From positions 1 to 13,175 of the forward strand of contig JADGPH010000169.1 of NCBI GenBank assembly GCA_017882555.1: 13,175 nt of DNA, read 5' to 3'. How positions within the stretch are numbered: the stretch's first letter is position 1; each line of letters starts with the position of its first letter. The notes under the pieces were generated by a model, which had not been told where the DNA came from, made no database searches, and worked only from the letters and a program-made list of their open reading frames with translations. A program made the position numbers and the translations under genes. Below are positions 1 through 7,226 of this stretch, one piece after another. This DNA comes from Thermoleophilia bacterium (GTDB lineage: Bacteria > Actinomycetota > Thermoleophilia > Miltoncostaeales > Miltoncostaeaceae).

Positions 1-301
1 GCCGCGATATGTCGATTGAACAGAACACCCCTGAGAGGGGAACGACTGGTTTGGACAGAGCGCGGCATTGGTCGCCCCGCCGCCGAGGCTCGACCTCACC
101 TCTCGCGGCACAGACCCAAGAGGCGTTAATCTCAAACCGAGTGGTCCCATCACCAGGTTGCATGGCTAGGCGTCCCGGCAGGAGCTCCGGCGGGATCGCT
201 CCGCTTGCGGTCAGCGCGGAGGCCGTCGTCACATCCGCCCCACGCGTCCGCCCTTCCACAACGGCACCCAACGGCACCCCCCAGGCCGTGCCGTGGTCGA
301 C
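1..301. other. Leader region of the GGDEF-EAL gene, no gene seen
   Basis: No credible protein is seen; the open frames here have Arg/Pro/Ser-rich, low-complexity translations. Small structures are present: a hairpin CCCCT-GAG-AGGGG at 28-40 without a T-run, an inverted repeat CTCCGC/GCGGAG at 199-204 and 216-221, and a 10-bp tandem repeat (ACGGCACCCA, then ACGGCACCCC) at 261-280. TAATCT at 127-132 fits a TANNNT -10 box but has no good -35 partner. I looked for a c-di-GMP riboswitch in front of the c-di-GMP gene and saw no match to the class I core. Confidence 0.5.
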
Positions 302-2470
302 ATGGTGAAGCCAAAGGGGTTCGACGTCGCTGAGCCAGGCCGCACGTGGAGTCTGCAACGTGAGTGGTCCAGGGCGTTCACGATCATGCTGGTGCTGTCG
401 CTCGTGGCGAGCATCGGGACCTTCGCGGGGGTTCAACACCTCGTAGGCCAGTTCAGCGGCACCACACAGCAGTTCGACCGGGAAGCGACCGCGATTTCGA
501 GTCTTGACACCGCGCTTGTTGCCCATGAAGGCGCCGCGCACCAACTGTTGGCCGGGGTGCCAGTGAACAAGGCGGTGTTCCTGCACCAACAGCAGGATAT
601 CTCCCGCCGATTCGATGAAGTCCTCCAGCTCTTCTCGAAAATGAACGGTGGTTCCACATTGCTGTCCCAGGCCCGGGCAGCGTGGCAAACCGCGATGACG
701 AACGCCGGACTCTGGGTTCACGGGCAAACATTTAGCGTTCCCTCAAGCCCCGACCAAAGCCTCGCACAAGCCAAACTCGGGGAGAACAGCGACACGACAC
801 GAAGACTCGTGGACGACCTTCAAAAGCCATCGCTCAGTTCGCTACACACGGGATTGGCGAACGCTGCAGGACTTGAGTGGATCTTGTATATCGCTCTCGC
901 CGCCTTCTTCGGTGTTGCTCTGACGGCCAAGGTGTACTTCCGGCGGCGGATGTCCACGTACCTAGTGCGCCCAGTGGCACACATGCACCAGGGCGTAGTG
1001 AAGCTGAAAGCCGGCGACTATGGACATCGCATCGAAGTGGCGCGGCGCGATGAGCTCGGAGAGTTGGCCGAAGCTTTCAACAGTATGGCCGGCGCCCTCC
1101 ATGACAGTCACCAGATCCTTACCTATCGGGCCACTCACGACTCTTTGACCGGGCTCCCCAATCGTGCCTTTCTGATCGAGCGTCTCACGGCATCATTCAG
1201 CTCGGGCAGCGACCGTCGGACGTACCAGGAAAGCTTGCTCTTCATCGATGTCGACGACTTCAAAGACGTCAACGACTCACTGGGTCATGACGGAGGGGAC
1301 GCGGTTCTGATTCAACTGGGGGCCCGCCTCAACGAGTGCGTCCGCCCCCACGACTTGGTGGCCCGCCTCGGAGGAGACGAGTTCGCCATCGTGGTCTTCG
1401 AAGGCGATGGCGGCTCGACGGCCGTCGAAGTCGCCCAGCGGATTCTTGGCGCGCTGAGGCCGCCGTTCGTCGTCTCAGGTGTTATGCAGGATGTCGCAGT
1501 GAGCATCGGCGTCGCTCACAGGTACCCCAAGACTGCCGATGCCGCCGAATTGCTCCGACAAGCAGACTTCGCCATGTACCTGGCCAAGGGCGGCGGCAAG
1601 CGGCGCTACCAAGTGTTCGACACGCAGATGTACGACAACTCGGTCCATCATGCGGCTCTCAAGACCGATCTCGTTGGCGCCCTCGCCGCCGGCCAACTTC
1701 GCCTCCGGTACCAGCCCGTCGTGGACATGGGTACCGGGGAGGTTGTCGGAGTGGAGGCGCTCGTGCGCTGGCAGCACCCCACTCTCGGCCTTCTTCCCCC
1801 AGGAGACTTCATTCCCCTTGCCGAAGAGACCGGCATAATTGACGACATCGGCTGCTGGGTGCTCGACACGGCCAGTCGCGAGGTGGCTCGATGGCGCCAC
1901 GAGATGGAGCAGTGCGCAAATCTATGGGTCTCGGTGAACCTGTCCGCCCTTCAACTGCGCAACTCAGATAGCCGCGCGGCGGTCCAAGGCATCCTCAGCG
2001 ACCCGGACGTGGAAGCCCACAGGGTCGTGCTCGAGGTCACCGAGACAGCCCTGACCGCAAACGTTGAGGGAGCCATCGCATCGCTCAACGCGTGGAAGCA
2101 TTACGGCGTGCGCATAGCCATCGACGATTTCGGTACCGGCTTCTCCTCTCTGAGCACGCTGGTCGGCCTCCCGGTCGACATTCTCAAGATCGACCACTCG
2201 TTCGTATCTGGACACGCCTCCGGCTCAGCGTTCGCACCCGTGCTGGAGGGCATCGTCGAACTGGCGAACAAGCTTTCCCTTGATGTAATCGCAGAGGGCA
2301 TCGAACAGCCCGAGCAACGGGACAGGCTCCGCGACATGGGCTGCCAGTTGGGACAGGGTTACTTCCTCGCCCGGCCCACCGGCGCACGCGCGCTCGAAGC
2401 ACTGTTAGCCGCGGGCGGGTTGCTCCCTCTTATTGTCGTACCTTGGCCCAATAGGTCGGCCTGGCTCTAG
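302..2470 (+). CDS. Membrane-bound HAMP-GGDEF-EAL c-di-GMP cyclase/phosphodiesterase
   Basis: Predicted 722-residue inner-membrane signalling protein that makes and/or degrades c-di-GMP. Seen in order: TM1 about 25-48, an extracytoplasmic helical sensor region about 49-190 without a recognised ligand motif, TM2 about 191-213, a HAMP linker about 214-266, a GGDEF domain about 277-437 and an EAL domain about 449-702. The cyclase signature GGDEF is intact at 357-361, with an RxxD inhibitory site (RPHD, 348-351) exactly five residues upstream. The EAL metal and catalytic residues are all present: EAL 485-487, N546 in NLS, EVTET 578-582, DDFGTG 608-613, K629, E665 and Q685. Both activities are therefore possible; which dominates cannot be told from sequence. 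ATG at 302 was chosen over an in-frame GTG at 293; neither has a clear Shine-Dalgarno site. It stands alone and faces the secreted-protein genes tail to tail. Confidence 0.95.
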   Translation: MVKPKGFDVAEPGRTWSLQREWSRAFTIMLVLSLVASIGTFAGVQHLVGQFSGTTQQFDREATAISSLDTALVAHEGAAHQLLAGVPVNKAVFLHQQQDISRRFDEVLQLFSKMNGGSTLLSQARAAWQTAMTNAGLWVHGQTFSVPSSPDQSLAQAKLGENSDTTRRLVDDLQKPSLSSLHTGLANAAGLEWILYIALAAFFGVALTAKVYFRRRMSTYLVRPVAHMHQGVVKLKAGDYGHRIEVARRDELGELAEAFNSMAGALHDSHQILTYRATHDSLTGLPNRAFLIERLTASFSSGSDRRTYQESLLFIDVDDFKDVNDSLGHDGGDAVLIQLGARLNECVRPHDLVARLGGDEFAIVVFEGDGGSTAVEVAQRILGALRPPFVVSGVMQDVAVSIGVAHRYPKTADAAELLRQADFAMYLAKGGGKRRYQVFDTQMYDNSVHHAALKTDLVGALAAGQLRLRYQPVVDMGTGEVVGVEALVRWQHPTLGLLPPGDFIPLAEETGIIDDIGCWVLDTASREVARWRHEMEQCANLWVSVNLSALQLRNSDSRAAVQGILSDPDVEAHRVVLEVTETALTANVEGAIASLNAWKHYGVRIAIDDFGTGFSSLSTLVGLPVDILKIDHSFVSGHASGSAFAPVLEGIVELANKLSLDVIAEGIEQPEQRDRLRDMGCQLGQGYFLARPTGARALEALLAAGGLLPLIVVPWPNRSAWL

Positions 2471-2475
2471 TGACA

Positions 2476-2490
2476 GCCGTTCACGACGGC
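2476..2490 (+). terminator. Weak hairpin after the GGDEF-EAL stop
   Basis: GCCGT-TCACG-ACGGC starts 5 nt after the stop codon of the GGDEF-EAL gene. It has a 5-bp stem and no T-run, so it is at best a weak terminator or 3' end stabiliser. Confidence 0.25.
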
Positions 2491-2516
2491 GAACCCGACG
2501 CCGGCACGGCACCCTT

Positions 2517-2573
2517 GCGCTGTCCAGCACGGCGCAGTGAACGCTGACAGCGACGAGGATCACCATCGCTGTC
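2517..2573. repeat. Competing inverted repeats between convergent genes
   Basis: GACAGCGA at 2546-2553 and TCGCTGTC at 2566-2573 form a perfect 8-bp stem with a 12-nt loop. The same GACAGCG can instead pair with CGCTGTC at 2518-2524, so two mutually exclusive hairpins share one arm; CGCTGTCCA occurs as a 9-nt direct repeat (2518-2526 and 2567-2575). The position between two converging transcripts suggests a bidirectional terminator, although no T-run follows on either strand. Confidence 0.45.
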
Positions 2574-2659
2574 CACCCCGCCTTCGCGCGTTGACGCTGA
2601 ACGCCTCGCGGGCCTCGCTGGAGCCTTGAAATCCGGCTTCCTCCGTTGCACACCCTCCC

Positions 2660-2795
2660 TTAGGCCGCCCGTTCACCCACACGACCCCCCGGGGTGGTCA
2701 TACCGGTACCCCCACCGGGCGGAGGCACGATCTCGAGGTTCCGACGCGACGAGCGTTCCCGGGGTGGCGGCTACCGTGACCGTTCCTGCCGCCAA
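2660..2795 (-). pseudogene. Out-of-frame remnant of the last Ig-like domain
   Basis: Directly after the TGA stop of the GH-like gene, and in the same frame, the translation continues as LAAGTVTVAATPGTLVAS, which is what the final strands of a bacterial Ig-like (Big) domain look like. That frame then loses its character and ends at 2673. A second frame in the same stretch continues as LEIVPPPGGGTGMTTP and stops at 2660, a typical linker after such a domain. The simplest reading is one nonsense change plus one frameshift in an originally longer gene. Sequencing or assembly error is the main alternative. Confidence 0.5.
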
Positions 2796-4127
2796 TCAGC
2801 TCAAGCCAACCCGTCCCGTCGGTCCACGCGAAATCGTCGCGGCAGCCGACGGCGCCGCCGTCCATGCCGGACCGAGCGGTGAAGCAACCGCGTTGCCCAA
2901 TTTGTCGTGGCCGGTCACCGCGACGGCCTCGGCTGCGCCCACCGACAAGGTCGGGCTGCCGGGCGAGATCGATAAGCTGCTCACCGGGCCGGGAACGATG
3001 GTGACAATGTTGGCGATCGGCCCGAGCGCCCCAAGCGCAGTGATGCCCGGGGACCCGGCATGAGTATCCCAGTATGAGAACGTCGCTGTGTGCTCGGTCG
3101 CTGGAATCGTGATCGCCAAGGTCTTTGCCGAGCTCGCACCCGCCGAGCCGGTCGACGAGAACCGACCGCCAGACGAGCTCGAGCTCAGCGTCAGGTGCAC
3201 GCCGCCCGCGGGCGCGGGCTGGAGCAGGTTCACCGTCAAGCCCGCGGCCGCCACCCCCGCCACCGGATTAGGCGGACCAGAAGAGATATATCCGACACAC
3301 CGGGCATCGGCGTCAAGGACCGGGGAGCGCGGCAAGTACTGGACGAGCGCCACCCCGGTGTGAGTAAACCCTGGGGAGTTGCAGTGGCTCAGACCACCCA
3401 CAAGCGTCGTTTCGCCGGTGGAAAGCCAGCTCAATGTCCCGGCGGGAAATATCGATGCAGCGGAAAAGATCGTGTGCGAATCGCTCTGGTTCGCATAGAT
3501 CCCGACACTCCTGACGTGCTGGGCGTTCAGATACTCGATCGTGCCGTCGATCGACGCGGTATTGAGCGTCGTCGACGACAACCACGTATTGGCAGATTCC
3601 ACGTCCAGCCACCATTCCAGAGATGGCGGCTGCTTCGATTGGCCCACAAGTGCGTTGGTGAGCGTCGTGTACGCGCTCTGTGCCGCGTTCCACCCGTAGT
3701 CGTACGCGCACGACGGTGTTGCACGCGTGCCGTTGGGCTTGGTCAGCACGCATTTCTTGGGACCGGTCTGCGCGGTCGTCGGCCATCTCGCGGTTGCGGG
3801 CCCAGGATCATTGGTGTTGATATAGACCTGCGCGGCGCTCCCCGCCCAATCGAGTTCACTTTTCAGGCAGGGGTTCGTCGTATACGGGCGTCCATCGTTG
3901 ACTCCGACGATCCCAATCGTCGGAGTGCCCGGGAGCGGCCCAACGTGTCCTGAGTTGGTGCACTGCCGCCAAGCGACGTCCCATCCACCACCGGACGCCG
4001 TCGATCTTGTCAACACCCAGACACTTGCCCCGACACCAATCACCAGGGCCAGCGCCAGCGCCGCGCGCCAAGGGTGCCGGACGCGCGCGGACGAACGCCC
4101 CACCTGCTGGCGCGACCGACGACTCAC
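2796..4127 (-). CDS. Exported GH25/DUF1906-like protein with Ig-like domains, C-terminus broken
   Basis: 443-residue protein with an N-terminal basic stretch and a hydrophobic segment at about 22-39 (uncleaved anchor or signal peptide), so it acts outside the membrane. Residues about 49-279 resemble the glycoside-hydrolase-like TIM-barrel family (GH25/DUF1906 type) of actinobacterial surface proteins: WDVAWRQC near 49, GIVGVNDG near 72, NPC near 85, YINTN near 102, YGWNAA near 144 and WWLDVES at 172-178 with the acidic D175/E177 pair. Cysteines at 56, 87, 126, 140, 249 and 277 could form three disulfides. Two Ig-like regions follow (about 292-378 and from 381); the second stops mid-domain at 443. 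Substrate is unknown; peptidoglycan or another surface glycan is only a family-based guess. The start is GTG at 4127, seven nt after a TACCGT -10-like box; a GTG nine codons in is an alternative. Confidence 0.85.
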   Translation of the reverse strand: MSRRSRQQVGRSSARVRHPWRAALALALVIGVGASVWVLTRSTASGGGWDVAWRQCTNSGHVGPLPGTPTIGIVGVNDGRPYTTNPCLKSELDWAGSAAQVYINTNDPGPATARWPTTAQTGPKKCVLTKPNGTRATPSCAYDYGWNAAQSAYTTLTNALVGQSKQPPSLEWWLDVESANTWLSSTTLNTASIDGTIEYLNAQHVRSVGIYANQSDSHTIFSAASIFPAGTLSWLSTGETTLVGGLSHCNSPGFTHTGVALVQYLPRSPVLDADARCVGYISSGPPNPVAGVAAAGLTVNLLQPAPAGGVHLTLSSSSSGGRFSSTGSAGASSAKTLAITIPATEHTATFSYWDTHAGSPGITALGALGPIANIVTIVPGPVSSLSISPGSPTLSVGAAEAVAVTGHDKLGNAVASPLGPAWTAAPSAAATISRGPTGRVGLS

Positions 4128-4134
4128 TCCGAAT

Positions 4135-4165
4135 ACGGTAACAGCCGTACCCGAGAACGAGTCAG
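4135..4165 (-). promoter_or_regulatory. Possible leaderless promoter of the GH-like gene
   Basis: On the minus strand, TACCGT (4140-4135) fits a TANNNT -10 box and ends 7 nt before the GTG at 4127, so transcription would begin at or next to the start codon. CTGACT (4165-4160) is a weak -35 candidate (four of six matches) with a 19-nt spacer. Confidence 0.4.
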
Positions 4166-4224
4166 ACCTGGTATCGGGGTAACGCCGCCCTTACAACGCG
4201 GCAACACGGATTCGCGTCCTGCTG

Positions 4225-4253
4225 GGAGCATTCCCGGCCGCGAAGGCCGCTCC
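4225..4253 (-). terminator. GC-rich hairpin downstream of the PQQ-propeller gene
   Basis: CGGCC (4235-4239) and GGCCG (4245-4249) pair around a 5-nt loop; GGAG (4225-4228) and CTCC (4250-4253) can extend it across a bulge. It lies in the gap after the propeller gene. There is no clear T-run, so termination is only a suggestion. Confidence 0.25.
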
Positions 4254-4500
4254 TCGGGGAGAGGTCCCTATCGCCAATTGCACCGATTCCCCGCACGGCA
4301 TGAACTGCGATCGAGCCGTCACCGAGTGCAACCCAGCCCGGAGCGCGACACGGCGGCTGGACGATGACGCAGCCTGTCGCAGAAACCCGATCTGAACCAA
4401 CGGTACCCAAGCAGCGCGGAAGCTCCGCTCATCAGAACGGCCGCCCGAGATCGGTCACGCACTCGCGGAATCTGCACGGGAGCGTGCTCTTGTCTTCGCA

Positions 4501-6009
4501 TCACCTATAGAGGTCCAATACCCCGGTGCTCGCGTGATTGTTCGCGTCTCCCTCCGGAAGTGCGACGACGCCCGCCGCGACAATCGGGCTTGACCAGTGG
4601 CCTCGTCCGGCGGGAAGCACCCGCATGAGGCGACCCGCGGGCAACGAGTACACGTGCAGACCGCTGCCCCCGGGGTCATAGGCGTAAATGCTGTGACCGG
4701 CGACGACCGGACTCGTGGACCCGACCGCACGACGCCACAGCAGGCGGAGCGTTGGACGGCTCGAGACCGCGACCCGAAACGCCGAGAGCGAACTCTGGGT
4801 GCCCACAAGCACGAGCGCCCCGTGCGCGTCTGGCACAACCGCGGGTGCACTAAACAGCGGCCCGGGCAGGGTCGCGGTCGCGAGCTGTCCGCCCGTTCGT
4901 GCGCCGGCTCCCCCAACCAGGTTGAGACGCCGCAGATTGAGCAGGCGCAAGACCCGATCCTTTCCCCCCTGAACCGCGAGATGCCACCCGCGTATCAGCG
5001 GTAGTACCGCCGGAGCGGTCGATCCGAGGTCGGCGTCGTTCACGTTGAGAGCCGCTTGATTGACGGGGGTGTAGTTCTGCAGCAAGCGGGCGGCGTCGGG
5101 CGAGAGCTCGAGCACGCTGTCGCCCCACAGCGTTCGGCCGTTCCACGCACCGTTTCCCGTCGCGATCAGCAGGTTTCCCGTTGCCGGGTCGATCACCGGA
5201 GCGGCGCGTCCCCAGATCGCCGATCCGCTCCAGGCACAGCTGGTGGGGTGGATCAACACCCGACGGTTGGCACAGAGGGTGTTGAACATGTGCAGGATGT
5301 GGCCCGTGTGGCGATCCAGGGCGACAAGGTGCCCCTGGTACGGCGGCGCATCGCCCGTGTAGCCCCCCGTTGCCACGAAGACCATGCACCCCGCAAGGTT
5401 CAGCGCCGCGGGCAGTTTCTCGTGTGAGGGGTCGAAGGTGAGCAGTGCGGGCCACCCCGCGCTGCGAATCTCGCGACCGGTCGCGATCACCAGCTTGTGT
5501 ACCCGTCCGTCGGGAGACGCGACATACACGTTCTGGAGATCCGGATCTGCAACCGGGCTTGCCGTGGTGATCTGACTCGTTCCGTTCCACTTGGCGATTC
5601 CGGGCGGCGTGTAGCGCCACAGAATCCGCCCGCTGTGCGCATCGATCCCGAGGCTGCGCCCGTACGTCGTGGTCACCACAAGCAGATCGTGCGTGTGGCC
5701 GCCGATCTTGATGCCGCGCATAAGGATCGGAGATGAATCGACGGTACCCGGAAGCGTGATCCGCAAACGTCGCATGTGCGCAAGCTGGACGCCGCTCGGA
5801 CCGCTCGGAGCATCATTCGAACGGCCGGCAGTCCGACCGAATCGTGGCCAGTCGCCAGCCGCGAAGGTATCCGAGCATGCAGCACTCTGGAGAGCTGCGC
5901 GTCCAACGTCCTGCGGGCGTGCCGTCGCGCGCCAGGCGCCAACCGCCAGAGCCCCGCAGGCGACCAGCACAGCGCCGAGTGCGACGAAACGGCCCACGGA
6001 TCGATCCAT
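4501..6009 (-). CDS. Exported PQQ-type beta-propeller repeat protein
   Basis: 502 residues from ATG 6009. The N-terminus is short, basic and followed by a hydrophobic segment (about 8-25), indicating export or membrane anchoring. The rest reads as a PQQ-enzyme/BamB-like beta-propeller: repeated blades each with a Leu/Val-x-Ala-Leu-Asp-x-x-Thr-Gly-like turn, for example GIDAHSGRILW (near 121), VALDRHTGHIL (near 229), DPATGNLLIATG (near 274) and VYSLPAGRLM (near 453). The C-terminal pattern ending in GVLDLYR is a complete closing blade. No quinoprotein dehydrogenase active site was recognised, so a structural or binding role is as likely as an enzyme. An ATG 17 codons upstream (6060) is open too; 6009 is preferred because it starts right before the hydrophobic segment and lies 10 nt after a TANNNT box. 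The GH-like gene follows on the same strand but with its own promoter. Confidence 0.88.
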   Translation of the reverse strand: MDRSVGRFVALGAVLVACGALAVGAWRATARPQDVGRAALQSAACSDTFAAGDWPRFGRTAGRSNDAPSGPSGVQLAHMRRLRITLPGTVDSSPILMRGIKIGGHTHDLLVVTTTYGRSLGIDAHSGRILWRYTPPGIAKWNGTSQITTASPVADPDLQNVYVASPDGRVHKLVIATGREIRSAGWPALLTFDPSHEKLPAALNLAGCMVFVATGGYTGDAPPYQGHLVALDRHTGHILHMFNTLCANRRVLIHPTSCAWSGSAIWGRAAPVIDPATGNLLIATGNGAWNGRTLWGDSVLELSPDAARLLQNYTPVNQAALNVNDADLGSTAPAVLPLIRGWHLAVQGGKDRVLRLLNLRRLNLVGGAGARTGGQLATATLPGPLFSAPAVVPDAHGALVLVGTQSSLSAFRVAVSSRPTLRLLWRRAVGSTSPVVAGHSIYAYDPGGSGLHVYSLPAGRLMRVLPAGRGHWSSPIVAAGVVALPEGDANNHASTGVLDLYR

Positions 6010-6019
6010 CACCGCACCG

Positions 6020-6048
6020 ATGCTACTCCACGTGCCGGCGCGCCTCGA
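6020..6048 (-). promoter_or_regulatory. Possible promoter of the PQQ-propeller gene
   Basis: Minus-strand TAGCAT (6025-6020) fits TANNNT and leaves 10 nt to the ATG at 6009, giving an almost leaderless mRNA. The -35 candidate TCGAGG (6048-6043, 17-nt spacer) is poor. Confidence 0.3.
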
Positions 6049-6067
6049 CCGCGCCACCATGTCGACA

Positions 6068-6094
6068 TGTCGATCGGGAGGGCGCCGCCACGTC
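6068..6094 (+). promoter_or_regulatory. ECF-type promoter match TGTCGA-N17-CGTC
   Basis: TGTCGA (6068-6073) and CGTC (6091-6094) are 17 nt apart, the same spacing as in the match upstream of the YciI-ECF42 operon. It points toward the chorismate-lyase-like gene, but about 260 nt upstream of it. From memory, reported ECF42 promoters have a TGTCGA-type -35. A chance match is quite possible. Confidence 0.25.
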
Positions 6095-6307
6095 CCCCCT
6101 CGATGTTGCCCATCTGACCGCGGAGCACTCTGGGGACCTACTCACCGAGCGAAATATGCCCGAGGGGAGACATTCTCTCCTGGAACTCCAGCATCCGACG
6201 CGGTTGATCGGTACACCAGGGCCATTGCTCAAGACGTTTCCAGCTCGGCAAAGTTGGGGCATGTTGGCGATCTCCCGGCCGGCCACGCTGGATCAGGCCG
6301 GGCGACC

Positions 6308-6336
6308 GCGACACGGTGCTCGTCCGGCCGTATGTT
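6308..6336 (+). promoter_or_regulatory. Sigma-70-like promoter of the chorismate-lyase-like gene
   Basis: GCGACA (6308-6313), a 17-nt spacer and TATGTT (6331-6336) resemble TTGACA/TATAAT. The expected transcription start near 6343 leaves a leader of about 14 nt to the TTG at 6357 or 50 nt to the GTG at 6393. Confidence 0.45.
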
Positions 6337-6356
6337 AGGAGTCGCCCGAACGGCCA

Positions 6357-7025
6357 TTGCGGGCGGATCATAAACAGCGGGTTGCGCACAGCGTGAAAGA
6401 TCGAAACCCAGTCGAGTATGCGTCCGCCGCCGAAGCGCTTCGGTTGATCGTGCTGCGCGGTGACGGGCTCACCACCACCGCGATCGAGATCCTGACCGGC
6501 CGAGAGATCGGCATTCGACTGCTGGGGCAGCGGACGCTGCGCGTTGCGGAGACCGTCCGCGAGCAGAGCGGCGAGACGACCGCGTACGCCGGATTCAGAT
6601 TCGACGCGGACGGGCCCCTCGCGGGGGTGCAAGACCTCAATCTTCGCCTGGGGGAGGAACTGTTGATCCGCCGAGTCCACCTCACCGACGCCGCGGCCAC
6701 CGTCTACGCTGTCGGGGAAGTCGTTGCCGTCCTCAATCGGCTCCCAAGCGCATTTGCAGAGGTGCTCCTCACAACAAGGACCCCGCTCGGCAAGGGTCTG
6801 GTGGCTGCCGGGATCGCGTTCACACGCGAGCTTCGCCGGTGGGGCGGATACCCGGTGGGTGGACTCGCAGGTACGCTCGGACCGATGTTGGAGGCGACCT
6901 CACTCGTGCCGGGTCGGACATATCGGATGGTGTCGTTGGAGACTCACGAGCCGCTGGCGGTGATCACCGAGTGGTTCGCTCCCCGGCTGTTCGAGCAAGC
7001 CGGCGACGATCCAGAGATCCCCTGA
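6357..7025 (+). CDS. Chorismate-lyase-like protein (UbiC/DUF98 fold)
   Basis: 222 residues from TTG 6357, or 210 from GTG 6393, which is equally plausible; neither has a good Shine-Dalgarno site. The pattern follows the chorismate pyruvate-lyase superfamily: an N-terminal LRGDGLTTTAIEILTG (33-48), ELLIRRVHL (101-109), YAVGEVV (117-123), an LP pair (129-130), PLGKGL (143-148) with a later FTREL, and the closing RTYRMV plus PLAVITEWF (199-207) seen where the family has R-x-Y and an I-x-E-x-F end. The family member Rv2949c turns chorismate into 4-hydroxybenzoate and pyruvate in the cytoplasm; whether this protein has the same activity is inference, since the fold is also used for ligand binding. 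No ubiquinone, phenolic-lipid or other hydroxybenzoate-using gene is next to it. A terminator-like hairpin follows at 7162. Confidence 0.65.
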   Translation: MRADHKQRVAHSVKDRNPVEYASAAEALRLIVLRGDGLTTTAIEILTGREIGIRLLGQRTLRVAETVREQSGETTAYAGFRFDADGPLAGVQDLNLRLGEELLIRRVHLTDAAATVYAVGEVVAVLNRLPSAFAEVLLTTRTPLGKGLVAAGIAFTRELRRWGGYPVGGLAGTLGPMLEATSLVPGRTYRMVSLETHEPLAVITEWFAPRLFEQAGDDPEIP

Positions 7026-7161
7026 AGGACCGTTGACGCGATACGCGTCGAGCAGGGCTTACCAGATGGCGCCCTTGCCCCTGTCCGAGCGTGGATTGGA
7101 TGGCGCGAACATCATCACCACGACGCTGACGGCGTGTGGATACAGCTCGCCAAGAAAGGGT

Positions 7162-7184
7162 CTGGCGCCGACAGCGCCAGCTTT
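7162..7184. terminator. Terminator-like hairpin
   Basis: CTGGCGC-CGACA-GCGCCAG is a perfect 7-bp stem with a 5-nt loop, followed by CTTT on the plus strand. On the minus strand the stem is followed by ACCCTTTCTT. It is the best terminator candidate of the window and would end the chorismate-lyase-like transcript. Confidence 0.5.
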
Positions 7185-7226
7185 GCGACAGCATTGATTG
7201 AGACGCGGGGCGTTGGTGTGAGGGAC

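Larger units (their letters stand above)
4128..4500. other. Gap between the PQQ-propeller and GH-like genes
   Basis: No gene is supported in these 373 nt. They hold the promoter of the GH-like gene at the low-coordinate end and a GC-rich hairpin at 4225-4253. A 60-codon minus-strand frame begins with an ATG overlapping the propeller stop (TGATG), and a plus-strand frame open from 4183 to 4395 reads Cys-rich without a start codon; neither has enough support to be called. Confidence 0.5.
6010..6356. other. Divergent promoter region, no gene seen
   Basis: This gap separates the minus-strand propeller gene from the plus-strand chorismate-lyase-like gene and must hold both promoters. Visible elements are TAGCAT for the propeller, an 8-bp tandem repeat CATGTCGA (6058-6065, 6066-6073), an inverted repeat GGAGA/TCTCC (6166-6170, 6176-6180) and a sigma-70-like promoter near 6308. 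No frame here looks like protein. Confidence 0.5.

Noticed and set aside
1..301. c-di-GMP riboswitch upstream of the GGDEF-EAL gene
   Set aside because: Hairpins are present, but the conserved class I core could not be found.
4183..4395. Plus-strand open frame with signal-peptide-like and Cys-rich translation (VLLGAFPAAKAA, then NCTDSPHGMNC)
   Set aside because: No ATG, GTG or TTG in a usable position before the interesting part; only a 31-codon piece starts with ATG.
4319..4501. 60-codon minus-strand ORF whose ATG overlaps the propeller stop (TGATG)
   Set aside because: Third-position GC is only about 61 percent, rare Arg codons cluster at the start, and the Cys/Arg-rich translation resembles no protein; the overlap alone is weak evidence.
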